Positions 38,023-44,728 of a stretch of 44,728 nt of DNA are shown here, one piece after another. Source of the DNA: Helicobacteraceae bacterium (lineage in GTDB: Bacteria; Campylobacterota; Campylobacteria; Campylobacterales; Sulfurimonadaceae); NCBI GenBank assembly GCA_026988515.1, contig JALSLA010000064.1, positions 1 to 44,728 on the forward strand, in the 5' to 3' direction. A program made the translations under genes and the position numbers. A model generated the notes under the pieces. It did not search any database. It was not told where the DNA came from and saw only the letters and a list, made by a program, of their open reading frames with translations. Numbering within the stretch: position 1 is the first letter of the stretch; each line of letters starts with the position of its first letter.

Positions 38023-39144
38023 TTGAAGATTGTACATTTTTCAGATACGCATTTAGGTTTTAGTGACTTGGACATTACAAATGATGCAGGTATAAATCGG
38101 CGTGAAGCAGATTTTTACAAAGCATTTGCAGATGTGATTGAAGCTATTATGAAACTAAAACCTGACTATGTTATTCATACGGGTGATCTGTTTCATCGTG
38201 CCTCTCCCTCAAATCGTGCTATTACTTTTGCACTGACACAGCTGAAAAAACTTGAAATACTAAAAATTCCTTGCATTATCATTGCAGGCAATCACTCGAC
38301 ACCCCGTACTTCTACATCGTCACCTATTTTGGAGGCATTGGGTACGTTAGATCATGTCAGAGTCGTTTTCAAACAGAAGTATGAAACAGTGGAGTTTAGT
38401 GACATTGTTTTTCATGCATTGCCTCATATTAATGACGAGCGTATTCTCTCTGATGAACTGGATAAAATCGAAGCATCCATTAACCCAAATAAAAAAAACA
38501 TTTTAATGATGCACTGTTCCGTAGGTGCGCACTATCTTATGCATGAGTTTGGGGAGTGGGTCTATCCCAAAGATAGAGAAGATATATTTGAGAAGATGGA
38601 CTATGTGGCATTGGGGCATTGGCATGGCTTTGGTACTGTAGGCAAACATCCCAATGTCTGCTACGCAGGTTCTACAGAACGCACAAGTAGCAGTGACAAA
38701 CGAGACAATAAAGGCTATGTTCTTTTAGACTTAGAAGATGAAGTAACCATTACACATTACACGATACCTTTGCGTAAATCCCTGACTTTTACGATAGATG
38801 CAGACAAATACGAAGAAGAGACAGCTTCACTTGACCTCTCAGAGATTTCAGATGCGCTGGTAGAAGTGAAGCTTATTAACCTGACGGCATCAAGCTCCAT
38901 AGACATTACCAACAAAGCCTTGGCCGATCTGTTCAAAGAGGCGTTGCATGTCAAAGTCAAACGAGAGTTTAAAGTCGTAGAGGGTGAGCAGATAGAGGGC
39001 AATATGGAGTCTATCTCGTTGGAGTCCTATTTTATTTCACACATACAAGAGAGCATAATAGACAAAGCAGAACAAGATAGACTGACACTTAAAGCCAAAG
39101 AGCTGTTTGCACTTTATGATGAGGTTGACGATGATACTCACTAG
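38023..39144 (+). CDS. sbcD: Exonuclease SbcD (Mre11 family)
   Basis: Mn-dependent nuclease of the SbcCD complex, which opens hairpins and trims blocked double-strand ends. The 373-residue protein has the Mre11 phosphoesterase motifs FSDTHLGFSD (residues 6-15), HTGDLFHRASPSNRA near 52-66, IIAGNHSTP near 86-94, MMHCSVGAHY near 163 and ALGHWHGFG near 198-206. The start is TTG at 38023 with AAAGGA eight bases upstream, the only frame-start near that site. It overlaps sbcC by 14 bases. Confidence 0.93.
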   Translation: MKIVHFSDTHLGFSDLDITNDAGINRREADFYKAFADVIEAIMKLKPDYVIHTGDLFHRASPSNRAITFALTQLKKLEILKIPCIIIAGNHSTPRTSTSSPILEALGTLDHVRVVFKQKYETVEFSDIVFHALPHINDERILSDELDKIEASINPNKKNILMMHCSVGAHYLMHEFGEWVYPKDREDIFEKMDYVALGHWHGFGTVGKHPNVCYAGSTERTSSSDKRDNKGYVLLDLEDEVTITHYTIPLRKSLTFTIDADKYEEETASLDLSEISDALVEVKLINLTASSSIDITNKALADLFKEALHVKVKREFKVVEGEQIEGNMESISLESYFISHIQESIIDKAEQDRLTLKAKELFALYDEVDDDTH

Positions 39145-41497
39145 CCTCCACATGCAAAACTACAAAAAGTACCGTGACTATACACTGGAATTTGTCGAGG
39201 GTTTGACGGGGATTATTGGTCGTAACGGTTCGGGTAAATCTACCATTTTTGACGCCATTACCTTTGCACTCTATGGCGATGTACGAGGCGAGAAAGAGAC
39301 TATTCGCTATGCCAAAGCAGGTGACAAAGATGCCGTATGCGTCACACTGCTTTTTGAGATAGAGGGCAAGAGCTATAAAGTAGTCCGAGAGATGCGAGGC
39401 AAGTCGCTGACAGCCAAAGCGTATCTCTATGATGGTGACAACGCACTCATAGCAGAGAGTGCCAGAGGGGTGACGAGTGAGATCGTAAGACGCATTGGGA
39501 TGAACCGAGATGCTTTTATGCATACGGTCTTTGCTTCACAAAAGGAGCTTACGGCTCTAAGTGGATTAAAAAATGAGGACAGGAAGAAGATTATCCGTAA
39601 ACTTTTGGGGCTTGAGAAGATAGACAAGATAGAGACCGAGATAAAAATGAAACTGAGAGTCTTGAAAAATGAGATAGACGCTGTGGGTGCAGTACTGTTG
39701 TCCGCAGAAGAGGTTAAAAAGTATGAAGAGGAGAAAGAGGCGAAAAGCAAAGAGGCCAAAACTCTTATAAAAGAGGTAGCAAAGGTTGAAAAAGCGTTTG
39801 AAGTCAAGAGTAAAGAGCTGGATGCTTTGGACAAAGCAGTAAAAGCCTTGCAAAAACTCAAAGAGGATTTTGTTAAGCTGGGGTCTGATCTTGACCTGCT
39901 TAAAAAAGGGCTTGAAAATCAAAAAGCCAACTTGGCAAAAGGGCAAGAAAGGCTGAAAGTCCTACAGACAAAAGCGATGCAGTACGAAAAAGAGAAACCG
40001 CTCATAGACGAGTATAAAACGTTTGAAACCACTATAGTGAACTTACAGAAGCAAAAAGAACTTTTTTTAAAGAAAGAGGGGTTGGAAAAAGAGCAGGCTG
40101 TACTTCGCAAACAGTATAAGCAAGATGAAAAAGAGATAGAAGCACTCAAGAAAAAACTCCAAGCCAAACCAGCGCTGTTAAAAGAGCAGGAAGAACAAAA
40201 CAGATTGTTGCAATCTTCTCTATTCAAAGTAAAAGAGTTGGAGTCCAAAGAGAGTACGCTCAAACAGGAGATAGCCAAATACAATGGTCTTATAGAAAAC
40301 ACCAACAAACAAGTAGCCAACATCGAAGCCATAGGCAAAGACTCCAACTGTCCTACCTGCACGCGTCCACTGCTCGATGAGTACGACAATGTCATCGCAT
40401 CTCTCAAAGAGAGCATCACAACGCTGCATAATGACGAGATAGCCAAGAGAGAGACAATACTCAGCAAAATTGTAGCACTTAAAAAGAGTGAAGAGGATGG
40501 CAAGAGAAAAGTAGAAGAGGTATTGAAAACATTGGGCGAAAAACTTAGTGTACTCAGAGCAGATGAAGCAACACTCAAAACCAAAGAAGAAGAGTTCAAA
40601 AGCATTACTGAGACAGGGTTGAAGAACAAAGAAGCCCTTGATGCACTCAAAGAGCTAACGTATGATGCACAGGCACACAGTGATGCTTTGGCGAAAAAAG
40701 AGAAGCTTGAGCCTAAGTACAAAGAGCTGCTGGGGCTTGTAACACTCATCGCACAGATACCTGCACTGGAAAATGAGTTAAAAGCTACAGAAGCAAGCAT
40801 TACTCAAAGCCAAGAGCGTATTAAGAAACAGGAAAAAGCCATAGCAGAGCACAGCTATGATGCCACAGAGCATGAGAAACAGGTAAACCTGTATGATGAG
40901 GTACTTCGGACAAAAACAACCATACAGACGAAACTCTCAGAAGAAAAAGTGAAGCTAAAGGGTGTAGAGGGCGAGATAGTTACGCTCAAAAGCAAACTAA
41001 GCAGAAATGAAGAGCAGAAAAAACAGCTTCAAGCCAAGCTTAATGACAAAAACGACTACGACAAGCTCAAAGCTTTCATGGGTGAGTTTAAAAACAAAAT
41101 AAACTCCCAGATAGCCCCACGCATTAGCCAGCTTGCAAGTGAGATGTACGGGACTATCACCCGAGGGAAGTACCAGCACATAGAAGTGAGTAATGAGTTT
41201 GACTTCTTCATCTACGATGACGGCGTACGCTACCCCATAGAGCGTTTTTCCGGTGGAGAGGTTGACCTTGCCAACTTGGTGCTTCGTATTGCCATTTCCA
41301 AGACACTTAGTGAACTGAGTGGCAGTGGCGGGGTTGGCTTTTTGGCGTTCGATGAAGTGTTCGGCAGTCAAGACGAGGAGCGGCGTTTTGAGATTATGGA
41401 AGCGTTTCATACCATCAAAGAGCAGTATCGGCAGATATTTCTTATTTCTCATGAGAGTGAGATTAAGGAGATGTTTGAGAGGGTAGTGGAGCTGTGA
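39131..41497 (+). CDS. sbcC: Exonuclease subunit SbcC (Rad50-like SMC ATPase)
   Basis: ATPase partner of SbcD. The 788-residue protein has an N-terminal Walker A IIGRNGSGKSTIFDAITF near 28-45, two long coiled-coil arms, the zinc hook CPTC at C407 and C410 almost in the middle, the ABC signature FSGGEVDLANL near 706 and Walker B GFLAFDEVFGSQDEERR near 735. I chose ATG 39131 (MILTSLHMQNYKKYRDY) because it gives the usual Rad50 N-terminus; ATG 39107 adds eight residues. A plausible operon partner, trlF, follows after 28 bases. Confidence 0.95.
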   Translation: MILTSLHMQNYKKYRDYTLEFVEGLTGIIGRNGSGKSTIFDAITFALYGDVRGEKETIRYAKAGDKDAVCVTLLFEIEGKSYKVVREMRGKSLTAKAYLYDGDNALIAESARGVTSEIVRRIGMNRDAFMHTVFASQKELTALSGLKNEDRKKIIRKLLGLEKIDKIETEIKMKLRVLKNEIDAVGAVLLSAEEVKKYEEEKEAKSKEAKTLIKEVAKVEKAFEVKSKELDALDKAVKALQKLKEDFVKLGSDLDLLKKGLENQKANLAKGQERLKVLQTKAMQYEKEKPLIDEYKTFETTIVNLQKQKELFLKKEGLEKEQAVLRKQYKQDEKEIEALKKKLQAKPALLKEQEEQNRLLQSSLFKVKELESKESTLKQEIAKYNGLIENTNKQVANIEAIGKDSNCPTCTRPLLDEYDNVIASLKESITTLHNDEIAKRETILSKIVALKKSEEDGKRKVEEVLKTLGEKLSVLRADEATLKTKEEEFKSITETGLKNKEALDALKELTYDAQAHSDALAKKEKLEPKYKELLGLVTLIAQIPALENELKATEASITQSQERIKKQEKAIAEHSYDATEHEKQVNLYDEVLRTKTTIQTKLSEEKVKLKGVEGEIVTLKSKLSRNEEQKKQLQAKLNDKNDYDKLKAFMGEFKNKINSQIAPRISQLASEMYGTITRGKYQHIEVSNEFDFFIYDDGVRYPIERFSGGEVDLANLVLRIAISKTLSELSGSGGVGFLAFDEVFGSQDEERRFEIMEAFHTIKEQYRQIFLISHESEIKEMFERVVEL

Positions 41498-41525
41498 AAA
41501 AATATAATGAGGGGGAGAAAACTAA

Positions 41526-44330
41526 ATGATAAATAATGGTTCTGAATGGAGAAAATGGGATTTGCATGTACATACACCAGAGTCAATTGTTCATGAATAT
41601 AAATGTAATCAAGATGAAGATATTTGGGACAAATATATAACTGAACTTGAAAATTTGCCATCTGATATAAAAGTTTTAGGTATTAATGATTACTGGTTTT
41701 TAGATGGCTATAAAAAAATAAAAAAATATAAAGAAGAAGATAGAATAAAAAATATTGATTTGGTATTACCAGTTATTGAGTTTAGATTAAGAGATTTTGT
41801 TGGAAGTTCACAACTAAACAAAATAAACTATCATATTATCTTTTCAGATGAGTTATCAATTGAAGAGATAGAAGAAGAGTTTTTAAAAAAACTTGAAATG
41901 ACAGAATATGAAAATCGTTCTTTAACAAGAGATAATTTAATGGCATTTGGGAAAAAAGTTAGAGATGATACACCATTAGACAAGAGGGATACTTTACCAT
42001 CATCGGATTTGCAAGTTGGATTTAATAATTTTACTATTCCTTTGGATAAAATAGATACATTGTTACAAAAAGATTTATTTAAAGATAAATATATAAGAGT
42101 GATAGGGCAAACTGAATGGAATGATTTTAGATGGGATGGTAGTCCAAGTGATAAAAGAGCTTTAATAAATGGTGTAGATTTTGTTTTTTCTGCTTCACCT
42201 ACTGTAGATAGTGCTTTACAATCGAAGCGAAAGTTAGTAGAGCAAGAGGTTAATGATTGTTTACTTCACTGTAGTGATGCACATCAATTTAGTGATGCTA
42301 CACATACAAGTAAAGTACTTGGGCATTGTTATACTTGGATTAAATCAGATACAACATTTGAGGGTCTTAAGCAAGTTATTTATGAGCGACAAAGGTTAAA
42401 ATTATCCGAAACAAACCCTAATCAAAAGAATAGTTATCAATATATAGACAATATAAAACTACACGACGATGGTAATCTTTTTGGAGAACAAATTATAGGT
42501 TTAAGTTCTGATCTTAATGCTATTATAGGTGGAAAATCTTCAGGCAAATCTTTACTATTATATCATTTGGCAAGAACTGTAATGAACCTTGAGAAGTTTA
42601 ACCAAATTTCTCAAATTGAAGGGTTTCAAACATATGGTAATTTACCATCTTTTGAATTAGAAGCAAAATGGGCTGATGGGCATATATCTAAGTTAAGTGG
42701 CAGGGATGACAAAAGACCAATAGTTTATATACCACAAATGTATCTAAATTATATGGCAGAAAAGAAAAGTAGAAATGAAGACTTTAAGCAAACCATTGAT
42801 GATATATTAAAAACTAATGATGGGTATAGTGATTTTATAAATTCTAAAAAACAAGAAATATTAGAATATGAGCAAAGGATTGATAATGGTATAAGAGAAT
42901 ATTTTTCTAACCTGCAAAAGCTAAATATTTTAATTCAAGAATTAAACCAATTAGGTGATAAAGTAGCAATTCAAGTTAATATAGAAAATATAAAGTCTGA
43001 TTTGGAATCTTTAAGAAGTACAGCAGGATTTACCGAAGAAGAAGTATCTACCTACAAGGAACTACAGCAAAATAATCAAGAAATTGTCGGGCGTAGAGAT
43101 ATATTAAATAAGAAAAAAGAATTATTAAATAATTTAAATCAAAAATTAGATCAAATTAAGGGAAAAATTCCTGCATTCATAGATGAGGAATTTAGTGATA
43201 TTAAATTTAATTATCAAGATGAAGAGTTTCAAGAATTTATATCAACAACTATTCATCAAATCAGTACAAAACTTAATGCTTCTTTAGAAGAATATTTGAA
43301 TGGAAATCCTTTTGTAGCAACTGATATTGACACTGAAATAGAACAGATTAATAATACAATAAATCAAAATGATGTAAAACTTAAACCATTAATTGAAAAA
43401 ATTCAAAATTTAAATGCTTTAAGAGCTAAAGAGAAAGAATTATCTGTAGAACAAGATAAAGTTAAAACTATAGATTTAAAACTTCAAGAGATAGAATATC
43501 AAACTCAACAAGTAAATATTCAATCTGTTCTGGATAATTATCAAAATTTATTTAATTGTTATTCTGAGATTGTAGAAAAGCATGAGGAATACAAAAAAAT
43601 ATCCGAATCAATTGATTTAGTAAGTGAAGTTGCTTTTAATAAAGAGTTTTTTGAAAGAGACTTCAGTAATTATATAACAAAGAATAGAAGTTTAGAGAGT
43701 ATTTTTGCAAATTGTGGATTTAGAGCCAATGAGTATCTTTTCAATAAAGATGAACATGTAAATAAGATTCAAACGATTTGCAACATTATTTTGGATGACA
43801 ATCAAGGAGAAATTAGTTTCAATCAATCTAAAACAAAAGAAGAAATTATTAGATCTCTTTTTAAAAATTACTTTGATATATCATATGATTTAATGCAGGG
43901 AACAGATAGGCTTGGACAAATGTCTCCAGGCAAGAAAGGAATAATACTATTTCAATTATTTTTACATATGAGTTCATCTCAAGACCCGATTTTAATAGAT
44001 CAGCCAGAAGATAATCTTGACAATAGAACAGTTTATAAAGAACTAAATGATTTCATAAAAGAGAAAAAGATTCAAAGACAAATTATTATAGTCTCACATA
44101 ATTCAAATTTAGTTGTTTCAACAGATTCTGAAAATGTTATTGTTGCACACCAAAACTCAGATGGGATAAGCCCTAAGTTTGAGTATATAAATGGTTCTCT
44201 TGAAGATACTTTTTTGAAAGAAAATGAAGAGCATATCCTAAAAAAACAGGGAATACGAGAGCATGTATGTGAAATTCTTGAAGGTGGAGTTGAGGCCTTT
44301 AAGAAAAGAGAAAAAAAATATAATATATAA
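41526..44330 (+). CDS. PHP-domain / SMC-like ABC ATPase, TrlF-family type
   Basis: A 934-residue fusion of a PHP phosphoesterase domain and an SMC/RecF-like ABC ATPase, matching the TrlF-family AAA-like ATPases of prokaryotic conflict systems. PHP domain (about 1-290): WDLHVHTPES with H14 and H16, GINDYW with D55 (His of the usual TDH replaced by Tyr), E85 in PVIEF, H103 in NYHII, and HCSDAH at 248-253. ATPase: Walker A GGKSSGKS near 334-341, long coiled coils (about 420-720), signature MSPGKKG near 799, Walker B PILIDQPEDNLDN near 821 and switch VSHNSN near 857. A GAGGGGGAGA site precedes the ATG. Base composition is far more AT-rich and arginine codons mostly AGA, unlike the neighbours, so recent transfer is likely. 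Nuclease activity and a defence role are inferred. Confidence 0.8.
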   Translation: MINNGSEWRKWDLHVHTPESIVHEYKCNQDEDIWDKYITELENLPSDIKVLGINDYWFLDGYKKIKKYKEEDRIKNIDLVLPVIEFRLRDFVGSSQLNKINYHIIFSDELSIEEIEEEFLKKLEMTEYENRSLTRDNLMAFGKKVRDDTPLDKRDTLPSSDLQVGFNNFTIPLDKIDTLLQKDLFKDKYIRVIGQTEWNDFRWDGSPSDKRALINGVDFVFSASPTVDSALQSKRKLVEQEVNDCLLHCSDAHQFSDATHTSKVLGHCYTWIKSDTTFEGLKQVIYERQRLKLSETNPNQKNSYQYIDNIKLHDDGNLFGEQIIGLSSDLNAIIGGKSSGKSLLLYHLARTVMNLEKFNQISQIEGFQTYGNLPSFELEAKWADGHISKLSGRDDKRPIVYIPQMYLNYMAEKKSRNEDFKQTIDDILKTNDGYSDFINSKKQEILEYEQRIDNGIREYFSNLQKLNILIQELNQLGDKVAIQVNIENIKSDLESLRSTAGFTEEEVSTYKELQQNNQEIVGRRDILNKKKELLNNLNQKLDQIKGKIPAFIDEEFSDIKFNYQDEEFQEFISTTIHQISTKLNASLEEYLNGNPFVATDIDTEIEQINNTINQNDVKLKPLIEKIQNLNALRAKEKELSVEQDKVKTIDLKLQEIEYQTQQVNIQSVLDNYQNLFNCYSEIVEKHEEYKKISESIDLVSEVAFNKEFFERDFSNYITKNRSLESIFANCGFRANEYLFNKDEHVNKIQTICNIILDDNQGEISFNQSKTKEEIIRSLFKNYFDISYDLMQGTDRLGQMSPGKKGIILFQLFLHMSSSQDPILIDQPEDNLDNRTVYKELNDFIKEKKIQRQIIIVSHNSNLVVSTDSENVIVAHQNSDGISPKFEYINGSLEDTFLKENEEHILKKQGIREHVCEILEGGVEAFKKREKKYNI

Positions 44331-44388
44331 AAGGGTATATATGCTATTATGTAGATAACAATAATTTAAAAAACATGATAGAAAATAA

Positions 44389-44496
44389 AAAAATGAGTTA
44401 TTTACTTTATCAATAAACAATCAGGCACTCATACTTGAGATGCCAGAAGCTTATAAAAAGTTAGATGGTGTACACAAAATAGAGGGGTCACTATAA
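44389..44496 (+). other. Orphan 35-codon open stretch downstream of trlF
   Basis: Open frame with no clear start codon; it ends in ...ILEMPEAYKKLDGVHKIEGSL and TAA. It looks more protein-like than the AT-rich bases before it and could be the tail of a decayed gene next to the acquired trlF. It is too short to identify and may be chance. Confidence 0.15.
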
Positions 44497-44518
44497 GCAC
44501 AATAAGCAGTCTGTCTCT

Positions 44519-44728
44519 TTACTGCGCATTTAAAAGTGAACGCATCCATGCAATACTAAAACGGACACCGATACCCGTAGCGCCGTAGGGGTGGCAGTCC
44601 CATGCCGATTCGCTGTATGCCGGACCGGCAATGTCAAAGTGCATCCATTTTTGCTTCATCTCATCGTCAATAAAACGGTCTAGAAACATTCCTGCCGTAA
44701 TGGCACCACCGTACGGTTTGGAGCCAAC
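44519..44728 (-). CDS. pepA: Leucyl aminopeptidase, C-terminal part (partial)
   Basis: The last 69 residues of a minus-strand gene that continues past the window. GGAITAGMFLDRFI, WMHFDIAGPAY and PYGATGIGVR are the conserved C-terminal segments of M17 leucyl aminopeptidases (two-metal enzymes that remove N-terminal residues from peptides). The metal ligands lie upstream, outside the window. It converges with trlF. Confidence 0.9.
   Translation of the reverse strand, partial: VGSKPYGGAITAGMFLDRFIDDEMKQKWMHFDIAGPAYSESAWDCHPYGATGIGVRFSIAWMRSLLNAQ

Noticed and set aside
39919-40800. Long minus-strand open frame of 293 codons inside sbcC
   Set aside because: Serine/leucine-rich shadow caused by the Glu/Lys codon pattern of the coiled coil; no ribosome-binding site or recognisable domain, and SbcC on the plus strand is complete.
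41400-44728. Insertion sequence, integrase, att site or direct repeats bordering trlF
   Set aside because: I looked for repeated edges and transposase-like frames and saw none; the transfer claim rests on composition only.
1-44728. CRISPR array
   Set aside because: No regularly spaced direct repeats seen; the recurrent TTACATGTAA word is dispersed.

Overview
The window looks like chromosomal DNA of a free-living Campylobacterota (epsilonproteobacterial) chemolithoautotroph of the Sulfurimonas / Sulfuricurvum / Sulfurovum kind. The basis is a fused ResB-ResC cytochrome c biogenesis protein (CcsBA), a very large FlgL, a monomeric NADP-type isocitrate dehydrogenase, AcnB, and a four-subunit 2-oxoglutarate:ferredoxin oxidoreductase (OorDABC) beside sucCD, fumC and mdh. 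The genus is an inference; no 16S rRNA or other decisive marker is present.

Layout. 1-57: 3' tail of a probable polA. 150-6601: ccsBA, dnaJ (minus), a lone pilin-like gene and nhaA. 6646-9787: a gluconate-dehydrogenase-type small subunit plus GMC flavoprotein, then galU and tRNA-Leu(CAA) on the minus strand. 9851-14084: flgL behind a good sigma-28 promoter, then ftsK. 14213-17799: acnB, convergent with a hemerythrin/PAS protein. 17880-26323: an envelope block (lolA, secA, lolC/E-type permease, a large AsmA-like protein, mltG). 26469-36536: a central-carbon block icd, mdh, fumC, sucC, sucD, a small HMA-domain protein and oorDABC. With fumarate reductase and ATP-citrate lyase (not in this window) these would supply most steps of a reductive TCA cycle. 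36626-36951: the RNase P RNA gene. 36954-41497: an HDOD protein (minus) and sbcDC. 41526-44330: an AT-rich gene for a PHP-domain/SMC-like ATPase of the TrlF type, the only clearly accessory gene here. 44519-44728: 3' end of pepA (minus).

How parts work together. LolA and the LolC/E permease move lipoproteins that SecA helps export, and the AsmA-like protein and MltG are also envelope proteins. mdh to oorC run in one direction with short gaps or 1-base overlaps and probably form one operon behind a terminator that follows icd. sbcD and sbcC overlap, and trlF follows 28 bases later on the same strand, putting a two-gene nuclease/SMC system next to a single-gene one.

The most unusual features are the trlF-type gene; a palindromic word, TTACATGTAA, that is strongly over-represented and is used twice to build the hairpin after acnB; a 77-bp head-to-head coding overlap between the AsmA-like gene and mltG; convergent gene pairs whose stop codons lie inside a shared hairpin; and an ftsK with no ATG, GTG or TTG at the expected start. 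I saw no CRISPR array, insertion sequence, integrase or rRNA gene.
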